A stretch of 64,000 nt of DNA. Origin: Dyadobacter sp. Its GTDB lineage: Bacteria; Bacteroidota; Bacteroidia; Cytophagales; Spirosomataceae. Below are positions 26,790 through 36,208 of the stretch, in pieces. The stretch is taken from NCBI RefSeq assembly GCF_017744695.1, contig NZ_JAGIAS010000002.1, positions 1,029,720 to 1,093,719 of the forward strand. Direction: 5' to 3'. The notes under the pieces were generated by a model. The model was not told the origin of the DNA. It did not search any database and was given only the letters and a program-made list of their open reading frames with translations. How positions within the stretch are numbered: position 1 is the first letter of the stretch; each line of letters begins with the position of its first letter. The position numbers and the translations under genes are program-made.

Positions 26790-27995
26790 TCAGGCAGCAG
26801 CCAGGCTGTCGGCAGCAAAAGCCCGGGCCGTTTCGAAGAGCGAAATGCCCAGGTTCGAAGAGTGGCCTACAAATTCGCCGGCCGACAATACGTTCACACC
26901 CAGCACAACGGGTACCCCCGGAATGCTACTGGTGGTGATGGTCATATTGCCTGCCTGGTTGAACGAAACGCGGTTGGTGGAAGTACTACCGCTATCGCCC
27001 GAATAGAACGGCCAGAAACCCGCCGAACCGCTGGAAGTAATCGTCTGCTGATCCTCAGAAGAATACTTGGCGTTCGAGGTAACGGTAATGGACATACCCG
27101 ACGCAACGATCACGTTCGCGGCGAAATACTGTAAGTTACCGTTCGTCCCGAACGTATTGTTCCAGTTGATCGACGACTTGTCGCTCCATGGGTTACCGGT
27201 CCGGTTGGCATATGCCAGGCCCATCGCCGATGAATAGTACCATGCGCCCGGCGTGTTGGAAAACACCAGGATGTGTTCAAAACTGGCATCCACGTTGACA
27301 GTGCTGGAAGCGAATTGCTCGCTAAGTGTTGAGGTAGAGCTGCTTCCGCCCCACAGGCCGAAGAAGCCCGACGTCGAACCGCCTGCCCATGAAGTGCTTA
27401 CATTTTTGTTCATCGTACCGCTATTGAAATTGAAAGAGCGGGAAGGAGCGCTGGCCAATTGGTTTACCATATCGGCGTAATTCAGCTGCCAATCGAAATT
27501 TACCGGCAAGCCCTTTTCGTTGGTATACACTAATGTGAGCTCATTCTGGGCCGTAGCGATCGGGTCGAGCAGAATGGCTGCATAGTCGGATGAACCGATA
27601 TTGGCCACCTCCGGCGCATTGAACATCGCCCAGTTTCTGAACATGGTCGGGATTTGATTCATGCTCGGTGCAGGCTGTGTCTGCACGTATGCATGCCACG
27701 CGGCAAAGTTTTCCGCTCCGATGTCGGCTTTCACGTCAATCTGACGCGACGGCACCAGCGCCGAAAGCAAACCTCTGTAATTGTTATAAAACTGGTTACC
27801 ACCGCTGGCAACAAACTGGGCGGTTAGTGTTTTGGGAGGGATATTGTTGTAGTAGGCCCAGAAAGTCGGGTTTGCCGCAGTGCCGCTAGCGATCGGAGGT
27901 GCTGGCTGAATGATCTGAAAAGAGTCCTGGCTCTGGCCCAATCCCTGGATCAAACCATTGTACCAGCCGTTTTGTAAATCAAGAAAATTGCTCAT
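26790..27995 (-). CDS. Protein of unknown family, paralogue of the gene at 25579
   Basis: A 401-residue protein starting MSNFLDLQNGWYNG. No signal peptide or membrane segment. It aligns along its length with the 25579-26706 product: WAMFNAPEVANIG, FASSTVNVDASFEH, PGVPVVLGVNVLSAGEFVG. It is Gly/Ser-rich around GFFGLWGGSSSTS, where the paralogue has YFGIWTGSSAAF. The C-terminal 25 residues (SSNLGISLFETARAFAADS) are absent from the paralogue. The two genes are 83 bp apart on one strand and look like a tandem duplication that has diverged a good deal. Function unknown. Confidence 0.6.
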   Translation of the reverse strand: MSNFLDLQNGWYNGLIQGLGQSQDSFQIIQPAPPIASGTAANPTFWAYYNNIPPKTLTAQFVASGGNQFYNNYRGLLSALVPSRQIDVKADIGAENFAAWHAYVQTQPAPSMNQIPTMFRNWAMFNAPEVANIGSSDYAAILLDPIATAQNELTLVYTNEKGLPVNFDWQLNYADMVNQLASAPSRSFNFNSGTMNKNVSTSWAGGSTSGFFGLWGGSSSTSTLSEQFASSTVNVDASFEHILVFSNTPGAWYYSSAMGLAYANRTGNPWSDKSSINWNNTFGTNGNLQYFAANVIVASGMSITVTSNAKYSSEDQQTITSSGSAGFWPFYSGDSGSTSTNRVSFNQAGNMTITTSSIPGVPVVLGVNVLSAGEFVGHSSNLGISLFETARAFAADSLAAA

Positions 27996-28156
27996 TGTGA
28001 CGTATGAATAATCCCCTGTTGTAAGACGGCAGGATCCGTCCCTGTAATCGATCCTTTTACAGGTAAGCCCGTTTTTTCAAGTGGTTGCTGAGCTCCACCG
28101 TACAAAAGCTTTTGCCTGACAAAGATTCGTAGAAATAATTCTTCAAAAACGACTAC

Positions 28157-28168
28157 AAACACGTGTTT
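28157..28168. promoter_or_regulatory. 12-bp perfect palindrome
   Basis: AAACACGTGTTT, followed 6 bp later by a similar half-site (ACAGGTGTTT). It lies 160 bp upstream of the unknown-family gene pair and could be an operator for it. Confidence 0.35.
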
Positions 28169-28220
28169 TCAAAAACAGGTGTTTACACTTGTTGGGAAGG
28201 GAGGAGAAGGGGGACAGGAG

Positions 28221-28320
28221 GTTTGGTCGGGTTTGGCCAGATTTTTGTCAGGTTTTGTCAGGTTTTGTCAGGTTTGGTCAGATTTTGTCAGGTTTGGTCA
28301 AGTTTTGTCAAGTGTAGTGA
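28221..28320 (+). repeat. Ten tandem degenerate 10-bp repeats (GGTTTTGTCA)
   Basis: From 28221 to 28320 the sequence reads as ten consecutive 10-mers in exact register, with consensus GGTTTTGTCA; 28251-28260 and 28261-28270 are identical. A purine-rich tract (about 28195-28220) precedes it. This forms the left half of the gene-free 455-bp stretch 27996-28450, which contains no convincing gene. Confidence 0.85.
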
Positions 28321-28370
28321 GGTCTTTCGTGATTCTATGCAATCAACAGCAATAGTAATTGTACAACACG

Positions 28371-28420
28371 CGCAACAGGTGACAACACGTGACAACACCT
28401 GACTACTCCTGACTACTCCT
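28371..28420 (-). repeat. Opposite-strand copies of the 10-bp repeat
   Basis: Read on the minus strand, 28420 to 28371 is five 10-mers (AGTAGTCAGG twice, then TGTTGTCACG, TGTTGTCACC and a decayed copy) sharing GTCAGG/GTCA with the plus-strand array. A pyrimidine-rich tract follows (about 28419-28437), complementary in character to the purine tract left of the first array. The two arrays are therefore inverted about a ~50-bp centre. Confidence 0.7.
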
Positions 28421-28450
28421 TTCCTCCCTTTCCCCTTTAATTCACAGATT

Positions 28451-31400
28451 TTACCCCTGCGCCCCGACCGCATATTCAGTAGGTGTTTTCCCGAACTGCT
28501 TCTTGAATTCCCGGCTGAAATACTTCCGATCGTCGTATCCTACGGCATAGGCGACTTCATAGATGGTCATTTTCTGCGACTGCAACAGTTGCGCCGCCCT
28601 TTTCAGGCGGATCGATTTCAGGAAATCATGGACAGACAGATCCGTCACAGCTTTAAGCTTTTTGTATAGCACCGACTGGCTCATCCCGATTTTTTCGGCC
28701 AGCATCGCCACCCCGAAATCCGGATTATCCATCAGCTCCTCGGTAATAGCAACGATCCTGGACAAGAACTGCTCGTCCAGGGACTCAATCACGACATTCT
28801 GCGGATCCAGGGTAATCCGCCGGCTGTATTTCTGCTGCATTAATTTCCGGGACGCCAGCAGGTTCCTGACATTCAGTTCCAGCAACTGAATGCTGAATGG
28901 CTTCGATATGTAAGCATCCGCACCGGTTTTCAAACCGCTGAGCTGGTGGTTCAGCGAGGCTTTGGCCGTAAGCAGCACAACCGGAATATGGCTTGTCCGT
29001 TCGTCGGTTTTCAATCTCGTGCACAATGCAAGCCCGTCCATTTCCGCCATCATGATGTCGCTGATGATCAGCTCGGGTATGCATTCGGTCGCTGTCGTCC
29101 AGCCCTGTTCACCGTTTTCAGCCTGAACAATGCGATAACGGTCGCCCAGCGCACCGGCGATAAACGCGCGCACTTCCTCATTGTCTTCCACGAGCAGTAT
29201 CACGGGTTTTTCCCCATCGGTTTCCGGCACAGGTAACGCGTCGGATTCAGCCAGGAAATTACCATCGTCTGTCGCAACGGTCACCTGCGTTTCCAGTTGT
29301 TCCGCCGCAAAATGTGCATTGCCTTTCCGCATCAGAATCGTGAAGCAAGTCCTCCCCTTGCGGTTCTGCTGCTCTACGGTGCTTTCGACAGTCAGCTCTC
29401 CCTGATGCAATTCCACAATGCTCTTGGAAAGCGCCAGCCCGATTCCGTAGCCGGTGTTCTGCTTGCCGTGGTCGTAAATCTGGAAAAAGTTGGCAAACAG
29501 TTTGCCCAGGTATTGCGGCGCAATGCCGATGCCGTCGTCTTCGATCCGGATCTTCACCCGATCGTCATGTACCGAGACTTTCAGCGAAACCTTCCCGCCG
29601 TCATGCGTAAACTTGTAAGCGTTGCTGAGCAGGTTGAAAATCACCTTCTCCATTTGGCCGGCGTCGAAGTACAACGGAATGTCTTCGGTATCACACTCGA
29701 ACACCGATTCGATGTTCCGGTGCTGCGAAACGAAGCTGAAATCCTGAAAAACACCACGCAGAAAAGGCACAAGGTCGTGGCGCGCCACATGCAGCGCGAG
29801 ATGGTTGGTCTCCGCCTTCCTGAAATCCATGAGCTCGCTGACCAGCCGCAGCAGGCGGTTGGCATTCTTCCGCACCAGCGATAGGTTCGCTTGCACCTCT
29901 TCGTCGTGTTGGCGGGCCAGCATAAGCCCCTCCACCGGCCCCTGTATGAGCGTAAGGTGGGTGCGGATCTCGTGCGAGACATTGGTAAAAAAATTCAGTT
30001 TGACCTGGTGCAGCTCGTGTTCCCGCTTAAAAAGCGCCGTCATATAAAAATACCGGGTTACAAAAAGTACGACTGCCAGCGCCGCGAGCACATACAGGCC
30101 GTAAGCCCACCAGGTTTTCCAAACCGGCGGCAGTACGTGTATCGTGATCCTGCTAGGCGATTTACTCCATATCCCGTCATTATTGGCCCCTTTCACCAGA
30201 AAAGTATAGGTCCCCGGCGCGAGGTTCGTGTAGGTAGCCGACGAAGTCTTCACATAGTTCCAGTCCTTTTCAAAGCCGTCGAGCCGGTAAGCGTAGGCAT
30301 TCTTTTCGGGTTTGATATAATTCAGCAGGGCAAAATCGATGGTAAAAATGTTCTGCGCATGCGTGAATGTGATTTCACGGGTGAGGCCGATGTCCTTTTG
30401 AAGCAACCCGTCGGGCCCGCCGATGCGCACGGATGTGTTGAACAGTTTCAAGCCTGTGAAAACGACCGGTGCGGCAAAATCATTGGTCTCAATCGCGGCA
30501 GGCAGAAAACTGACCAGCCCGTTGAGCCCGCCGAAGAACATCTCCCCCGACGCGTCTTTGTAATGGGTATTGGAAATAAATTCATTGCCGGGTAGTCCGT
30601 CGGCGACTGTGTAATTCTTGAAATTAATCTTGCCCGTATCGAACCGCGACAGCCCGTTGGAAGTGCTGATCCAGAGATTTCCCCGCTCGTCGTCGAGGAT
30701 TCCCAGCACATTATCGTTCGGCAGACCGTTTTTCCGGGTGAAATTGATAAAGGTATTGCCGGCGCGATCGTAGCGCGTAAGCCCACCGTAGTAGGAGCCG
30801 ATCCAGACGATCCCGCGGCGGTCCTCCAACACGCAGTTGATCACTTTCGGAAACCGCTTCTCCGGGGTCTCTCCCCGCGGTTTGATCCATTCGATACCGC
30901 CCGAATCGCTTCGCAGGACATTCACGCCCTCATTGGTACCGATCCAGAGGTTATGCTTCGAATCTTCGTAAAAATTCCGGATAAAATTTCCGCTGAGCTT
31001 AAATGGGGCCGGTGTGCCAACATTGAAATGCCGGAAAGCCCCGGTTTGCTTGTCCAGCAAGTCCACTCCTTTCTGATCCGTCCCGACCCACAACCGCCCG
31101 CGGCTGTCTTCGAAAACCGCACTGACGTTATCCGAGCTAAGCGATCCCGACCGCGCCGGGTCGTTCTGGAATGCGCGGAATGCGCGTCGCTGGGCATCGT
31201 AATAATTCAAACCGCCGAGGTGCGTGCCGATCCACAAATCGCCCTTTTTGTCCTGCACGATGGCTTTTACCAGGTTCGACGTCATGCCCGTCGCGCCCGC
31301 TCCGCTCCTGAAATTCCGGACGGCTCCGGTGCGGACATCGACGTGGTCGAAACCGCCCCCTTCCGTACCGATCCACAGGTTTCCGGCCCGGTCCTTCTCG

Positions 31401-32641
31401 ACGGCGCTCACGACATTATGGTTAATGCTGTATTTCGATTTTCCCGCCTGATAAACCTTGAATGGCGTTTCGTGCGAATACACAATATTCACGCCATTGT
31501 AATAGGTACCCAGCCACACCGAGCCGTTGATATCCTGAAAAATATCGTACAACGAGTTCTGACTGAGGCTCGTCGGGTTCTCCGGCTCGTGCTGGTAGGT
31601 AGTGAATGTGCGCGTGGCGGGGTCCAGAATGCTAAGCCCTTCCAGCGTCGCGATCCAGAGCTTGCCGGTCTTATCAGCGAATATTTTGCGGATATTATTG
31701 TGAACGAGGCCGTTAACCCCTTCCCCTTTCTGGTAATATGTGAATCTCCCCGCGGTCTTGTCCAGTAAATTCAGCCCGCCATGCTTCGTCCCGATCCAGA
31801 TGTTATGTTGTTTGTCTTCGGCAATGGCAGTGACAAAACCGTCGTTTAACCCTCCGACGACCGGGTAATCCGTAGCCTCGTTGACCGCGGGCTCCCCTGC
31901 CGACATCCCGGCCACATAACTCCTAAAACGCATCTCTTTCGGGCTAAATGTGATGCTGGTCAATCCCGTAGTGGTACCCACCCAGAGGCGCCCCTGGGAG
32001 TCTTCGAATAGGGTACGTATATCGTCCCCGGCAAGTATAGGCTCGGATCCTCCCGAGTAGTAATGCCTGAAACGCAAGTTTTTCCGGTCATAGAGTTCGT
32101 TCAGGCCATTGCCCGTCCCTACCCATACGATCCCGCGACTATCCTGGAATAGGCAGTTAACCGTATTATTGCTGAGCCTGCCCGGCTCCATGGGTTTCCC
32201 CGCCAGCGCGGACTCGAATGTGTCCGTTTCGGGTAAATAGCGGTTCAGGCCGTGGCTTGTACCGACCCACAGTGTACGTTTCGAATCACTGAGCGCAGAC
32301 AGGACATAGCTTCCGCTCAAACTGCCCTTTACGGAAGGCTCATGCTGATAGATTTTGAAGTTACGCCCATCGAAACGGTTGAGCCCGTAGCTGGTGCCGA
32401 GCCACATGTATCCCTTTGGGTCCTGCACGATGGCCAGCACCGAGTTCTGCGACAATCCGTTTTCCGCATTCAATTTGTTAAAGACCAACCGATGGGCTGG
32501 CGGCCGGCGATCCGGCGCCCGGCGATCCGGCGCCCGGCGATCCGGCGCCCGGCGTTCCGGCGGCCGCTGTCGTTGCGCGGTTAAACCCGATCCGGAACAG
32601 AAAGCAATTATTACCAGGAGCAATGTCCTTAACCTCATCAT
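28451..32641 (-). CDS. Hybrid two-component system regulator (HTCS) of the polysaccharide locus
   Basis: The start is ATG 32641 or 32638 (MMRLRTLLL), which gives a signal peptide ending near GLTAQ; ~1396 residues. Layout: a Pro/Arg-rich repeat (about 18-48), a 14-repeat periplasmic propeller (to about 745) with blocks like YMWLGTSYGLNRFDG, Y_Y_Y (about 755-825), a membrane helix (WWAYGLYVLAALAVVLFVT), HisKA with FFTNVSHEIRTHLTL, HATPase with NLLSNAYKFT, a receiver domain with ISDIMMAEMDG (phospho-Asp), and a C-terminal AraC HTH ending FGKTPTEYAVG. HTCS proteins bind an oligosaccharide in the periplasm and activate the adjacent utilisation operon directly. It is divergent from susC, its expected target. 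The His-box has Thr-His where Thr-Pro is usual (EIRTHL). Confidence 0.93.
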   Translation of the reverse strand: MMRLRTLLLVIIAFCSGSGLTAQRQRPPERRAPDRRAPDRRAPDRRPPAHRLVFNKLNAENGLSQNSVLAIVQDPKGYMWLGTSYGLNRFDGRNFKIYQHEPSVKGSLSGSYVLSALSDSKRTLWVGTSHGLNRYLPETDTFESALAGKPMEPGRLSNNTVNCLFQDSRGIVWVGTGNGLNELYDRKNLRFRHYYSGGSEPILAGDDIRTLFEDSQGRLWVGTTTGLTSITFSPKEMRFRSYVAGMSAGEPAVNEATDYPVVGGLNDGFVTAIAEDKQHNIWIGTKHGGLNLLDKTAGRFTYYQKGEGVNGLVHNNIRKIFADKTGKLWIATLEGLSILDPATRTFTTYQHEPENPTSLSQNSLYDIFQDINGSVWLGTYYNGVNIVYSHETPFKVYQAGKSKYSINHNVVSAVEKDRAGNLWIGTEGGGFDHVDVRTGAVRNFRSGAGATGMTSNLVKAIVQDKKGDLWIGTHLGGLNYYDAQRRAFRAFQNDPARSGSLSSDNVSAVFEDSRGRLWVGTDQKGVDLLDKQTGAFRHFNVGTPAPFKLSGNFIRNFYEDSKHNLWIGTNEGVNVLRSDSGGIEWIKPRGETPEKRFPKVINCVLEDRRGIVWIGSYYGGLTRYDRAGNTFINFTRKNGLPNDNVLGILDDERGNLWISTSNGLSRFDTGKINFKNYTVADGLPGNEFISNTHYKDASGEMFFGGLNGLVSFLPAAIETNDFAAPVVFTGLKLFNTSVRIGGPDGLLQKDIGLTREITFTHAQNIFTIDFALLNYIKPEKNAYAYRLDGFEKDWNYVKTSSATYTNLAPGTYTFLVKGANNDGIWSKSPSRITIHVLPPVWKTWWAYGLYVLAALAVVLFVTRYFYMTALFKREHELHQVKLNFFTNVSHEIRTHLTLIQGPVEGLMLARQHDEEVQANLSLVRKNANRLLRLVSELMDFRKAETNHLALHVARHDLVPFLRGVFQDFSFVSQHRNIESVFECDTEDIPLYFDAGQMEKVIFNLLSNAYKFTHDGGKVSLKVSVHDDRVKIRIEDDGIGIAPQYLGKLFANFFQIYDHGKQNTGYGIGLALSKSIVELHQGELTVESTVEQQNRKGRTCFTILMRKGNAHFAAEQLETQVTVATDDGNFLAESDALPVPETDGEKPVILLVEDNEEVRAFIAGALGDRYRIVQAENGEQGWTTATECIPELIISDIMMAEMDGLALCTRLKTDERTSHIPVVLLTAKASLNHQLSGLKTGADAYISKPFSIQLLELNVRNLLASRKLMQQKYSRRITLDPQNVVIESLDEQFLSRIVAITEELMDNPDFGVAMLAEKIGMSQSVLYKKLKAVTDLSVHDFLKSIRLKRAAQLLQSQKMTIYEVAYAVGYDDRKYFSREFKKQFGKTPTEYAVGAQG
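32506..32565. repeat. Four 15-bp tandem repeats inside the HTCS gene
   Basis: GGCGATCCGGCGCCC occurs three times without change (32506-32550) and once degenerate (32551-32565). On the coding strand it encodes RAPDR units right after the signal peptide. A GC-rich array of this kind is prone to slippage that would add or remove five residues without shifting the frame. Confidence 0.9.
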
Positions 32642-32772
32642 TTGTCGCCTGCAAGGCACATTTCTGCCCACTGTTTTTTGGTACTAAAATACGATAAAAT
32701 TATCCCGCCGCTGAAAAACACCCCTATTCGAAATGGATTTTCACCCCGTGAGACGGCCCGGTTCGCGGAATT

Positions 32773-32784
32773 TTGTTTAAACAA
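32773..32784. promoter_or_regulatory. Palindrome in the HTCS/susC divergent region
   Basis: TTGTTTAAACAA, a perfect 12-bp palindrome 46 bp before the susC start, in the 189-bp divergent region. Candidate binding site for the AraC domain of the HTCS, although such sites are usually direct repeats. Confidence 0.35.
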
Positions 32785-32830
32785 TTTTCTATCAAACAAA
32801 ATAATCCACTTTCAAACCCCGGGAAATACG

Positions 32831-35800
32831 ATGAAGTATTCTACCAAAACAAAAAATACCCCACCCTCCCCGCTCCCGCCCATGCGGCACCTTCGCGGGC
32901 GCGCGGGCGCAGCGTTCGTAGCGCTATCCCTGTTGTCTGCCCCGGGCACTGCCTCGCTGGCGGCTGACGCGCCGGCAACTTCGAACAGGACATTCGCTCA
33001 AAAAGCACTGGCCGAACTGGCCGGTAAAGTAACAGACGAAAAAGGCGAGGGTCTTCCCGGAGTGAGCGTCATTCTGAAAGGCTCCCAGCAAGGGACCGTA
33101 ACCGATGCCGAAGGGCGGTTTAAGCTGACGGTCACCGACCTCGCCGGCAAATCGCTGGTGTTCAGTTTTGTCGGTTATGAATCCAAAGAACAAGAGATCG
33201 GCAGCCAGACGGAGTTCAGCATCAGCCTCGCGCCCCTGGCCAGCAACCTCAACGAGCTTGTCGTGGTCGGTTATGGCGAACAGAAAAAGGTAAACCTGAC
33301 GGGCTCCGTGGCCACGATCGACTCCAAAAGCATCGAAAGTCGCCCCGTGACCAACCTTTCCTCTTCGCTGGCGGGCCTGGGCCAGGGTGTATATGTACGC
33401 CAGAGCTCGGGCAAGCCGGGCGACGACGGCGCGACGATCCGCATACGGGGGACTGGTACCCTCAACGACAACAGCCCATTGGTACTCATCGACGGCATTA
33501 TAGGCGTTATGGACGCCGTAAACCCCAACGATGTGGAAAGCATTTCCATTTTGAAAGATGCGGCCTCTTCGGCCATTTACGGTTCCCAGGCTGCCAACGG
33601 GGTGATCCTCATTACCACCAAAAAAGGCTCGAAAAACAGGACTACCGTTTCTTACAGCGGGTTGTTCTCGACTGCGAGCCCCAGCAACCTGCCGCAATTT
33701 GTGTCCGACTACCCGCGCCATATGCGCCTTTTCAATGAAGGTGCCGCCAATATCGGCCGCGCTGTACCGATTTACTCCGACCAGACCATCCAGACCTGGG
33801 AATATGCCAAACAGCACCCCGACGAACTGAATGTAAACGGCGTTCCCAACTGGCTCGCCTACCCTAATACCGACTGGGGAAAGGTGATTTTTGAAAACAA
33901 TGTGGTCCAGAACCATAATATCTCCGTGAATGGCGGAAGCGAAAAGTCGCTGTTCAATATCTCGCTGGGCTACCTCAACAACCCGGGCGTGATGCAGAAC
34001 ACCGGCCTGAAACGCTACCAGCTGCGCGCCAACGTGCAAACCAAGATCGGCAATGCCGTGACCGTGGGTACGCAGACGTTTGCCCAGACCCAATCCAAAG
34101 ACATGGGTAATACGGCCAATGCATTCAACTTCCTCCGCCAGACCGTGCCGGGCATTATACCCTATTACGACGGCCGTTACGGACTTCCTGCCGCTGCGGA
34201 CGAAATCCAGACCGCCAACGGCATTCTGGCCTACCTGAACACCACCGGCGGGAAAGATTCGGAATCCCGGTTCAACTCCACGCTTTTCGCGAATGTCGAC
34301 ATTCTCAAAGGCTTGAAGTTTGAAACCAAAATGAACTATCAGATCCGGTTTGCGGAATACAATTCGCACGCTATCCCGGTATTGCGCTGGAATTTTGCCA
34401 ACAACGTGGCTGACGACGTGAACCAAACCAACGATCCGACCACGATGAGCACCCGGTATACCTACAACAAGAACTACCAGATCACCTTCGATAACGTGCT
34501 CCGCTACAATACTACCATCGGACGCGATCACGAAATCGGAGCATTGGCAGGTTACAACCAGTATTATTACAATTACTACGATATCGACGCGACGAAAACA
34601 GGCCTCATCGACTGGACCGTCACTACCCTCGGCTCGGCGACCGACATGACCAATACCACCGGCACTGAGTACGACCGCGCCATGCGTTCGTGGTTCGGGC
34701 GGCTCAACTATTCGTTCCGCTCGAAATACCTGTTTGAAGCAAATATCCGCTATGACGGATCTTCACGGTTCTCGCCCGACACCCGCTGGGGAACATTCCC
34801 GTCCTTCTCGGCAGGCTGGCGCATTTCGGAGGAAAACTTCTTCGGCGGCCTCCGCAACCACATTCCGAACCTGAAATTACGCGCTTCCTGGGGTAAACTG
34901 GGTAACAACGCCTCCGGCGATTACGACTACCAGGCCAACTACGGGAAAGTCAACTACTCGTTCAACAGCACCATCGCTTCCGGCCTCGCCCAGGGCAAAA
35001 TCGCCAATCCGTTCCTGAGATGGGAGTCGACGACGGTGACCAATATCGGCCTTGACGGTAATGCCTGGAACAACCGCGCCAGCTTCGAATTGGAATGGTA
35101 TGACAAATACACCGACGGTATCCTCACCACCCCGCCCATTCCGCTTACTGCCGGAACCGTCTCCGCGCCTACGCAAAACACCGCCGCCGTCCGGAACCGC
35201 GGGATTGAATTCTCACTCGGATGGCGCGACAAGGTTGGGGGCGTAAACTACTCGATCAACGGAAATTTCGCCTATAACATCAACCGGGTGACTACCTACA
35301 AAGGCAAACTCAACGAACAATGGGTGACCAATGCCGACGGAACACGGAGCTACGTGAGTAACCTGGGTGATGTTTCGACCGGCGGCGATAACCGCATCCT
35401 GGAAGGCCGTGCGATCAATGAGTTCTACCTGCGCGAGCGCTACCACGGAAACGGCACCTACAAAGCTGGCGGTGAAGTGGATATCAATGCAGGCCCCGGG
35501 GACGGTATGATCCGTACACAGGACGACCTCGCCTGGGTAGACGCCATGAAAGCGGCAGGCTACTCGTTCTCGCCTGTGAACAGCGTGGGCAAGGCGCAGC
35601 TTTACTACGGCGACTTCATCTTCGCCGACCTGAATGGCGACGGCAACTACGGCAACAGTTACGACCGGAAGTTTACCGGCACAACCTCCAACCCGAAATA
35701 TGTTTTTGGGGTGAATATGGATGCCAGCTGGAAAGGCTTCGACCTGTCGATGATCTGGGCCGGTTCGGCGGGTATGCAGTATTACTACAACTTCGAGGGA

Positions 35801-36193
35801 TATAACAATTCCATCGTCCGCGACGGAAACGGCATTGCCCAGCGCGTGGCCGACGACCATTACTACTACAACGACGCCAATCCCAACGACCCGAACAACA
35901 ACATCACCGGCGCATTCCCGAGGCTGAAATACAATGGCGACGCGATTAACACCACTTCCAGCACCAACTGGCTTTACGACGCTTCCTACATCAAGCTGAA
36001 AAACCTGCAACTGGGCTATTCGATCCCCGACGTTTGGAGCAAAAAGCTGAAAATAAGCCGCGCAAGGCTGTTCCTTTCGGGTGAAAACCTGCTGATCATC
36101 ACCAAATACCCGGGCCTCGACCCGGAGATCGGCGCCGGCGTAGGTTATCCTACCATGAAGCAATATTCACTGGGAGTGAATGTAACCCTTTAA
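32831..36193 (+). CDS. susC: SusC/RagA-family TonB-linked outer-membrane transporter
   Basis: ATG 32831 (MKYSTKTKNTPPS) is chosen; the frame extends 190 bp further up but without a sensible leader. 1120 residues. The N-terminus is long and basic with a hydrophobic stretch (AAFVALSLLSAPGTASLA). A carboxypeptidase-like domain follows (about 70-145, GKVTDEKGEGLPGVSVILKG). Then come the SusC signature NELVVVGYGEQKKVNLTG, the plug with LVLIDGI and ASSAIYGSQAANGVILITTKKG, and the barrel ending KQYSLGVNVTL. It imports glycans across the outer membrane as a complex with SusD. It is first in the operon susC-susD-lyase; the gap to susD is 15 bp. Confidence 0.95.
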   Translation: MKYSTKTKNTPPSPLPPMRHLRGRAGAAFVALSLLSAPGTASLAADAPATSNRTFAQKALAELAGKVTDEKGEGLPGVSVILKGSQQGTVTDAEGRFKLTVTDLAGKSLVFSFVGYESKEQEIGSQTEFSISLAPLASNLNELVVVGYGEQKKVNLTGSVATIDSKSIESRPVTNLSSSLAGLGQGVYVRQSSGKPGDDGATIRIRGTGTLNDNSPLVLIDGIIGVMDAVNPNDVESISILKDAASSAIYGSQAANGVILITTKKGSKNRTTVSYSGLFSTASPSNLPQFVSDYPRHMRLFNEGAANIGRAVPIYSDQTIQTWEYAKQHPDELNVNGVPNWLAYPNTDWGKVIFENNVVQNHNISVNGGSEKSLFNISLGYLNNPGVMQNTGLKRYQLRANVQTKIGNAVTVGTQTFAQTQSKDMGNTANAFNFLRQTVPGIIPYYDGRYGLPAAADEIQTANGILAYLNTTGGKDSESRFNSTLFANVDILKGLKFETKMNYQIRFAEYNSHAIPVLRWNFANNVADDVNQTNDPTTMSTRYTYNKNYQITFDNVLRYNTTIGRDHEIGALAGYNQYYYNYYDIDATKTGLIDWTVTTLGSATDMTNTTGTEYDRAMRSWFGRLNYSFRSKYLFEANIRYDGSSRFSPDTRWGTFPSFSAGWRISEENFFGGLRNHIPNLKLRASWGKLGNNASGDYDYQANYGKVNYSFNSTIASGLAQGKIANPFLRWESTTVTNIGLDGNAWNNRASFELEWYDKYTDGILTTPPIPLTAGTVSAPTQNTAAVRNRGIEFSLGWRDKVGGVNYSINGNFAYNINRVTTYKGKLNEQWVTNADGTRSYVSNLGDVSTGGDNRILEGRAINEFYLRERYHGNGTYKAGGEVDINAGPGDGMIRTQDDLAWVDAMKAAGYSFSPVNSVGKAQLYYGDFIFADLNGDGNYGNSYDRKFTGTTSNPKYVFGVNMDASWKGFDLSMIWAGSAGMQYYYNFEGYNNSIVRDGNGIAQRVADDHYYYNDANPNDPNNNITGAFPRLKYNGDAINTTSSTNWLYDASYIKLKNLQLGYSIPDVWSKKLKISRARLFLSGENLLIITKYPGLDPEIGAGVGYPTMKQYSLGVNVTL

Positions 36194-36208
36194 TTTCCAA
36201 TCCGTATC

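Noticed and set aside
28163..28402. 79-codon frame across the 10-bp repeats
   Set aside because: The predicted peptide is only a translation of the DNA repeat and has no protein-like features.
28221..28420. CRISPR array
   Set aside because: Units are 10 bp, contiguous and degenerate with no spacers, and no cas genes are present.
32924..34531. 535-codon minus-strand frame inside susC
   Set aside because: It is a shadow of the GC-rich susC gene; no signal, motif or start context, and the plus-strand SusC motifs are unambiguous.
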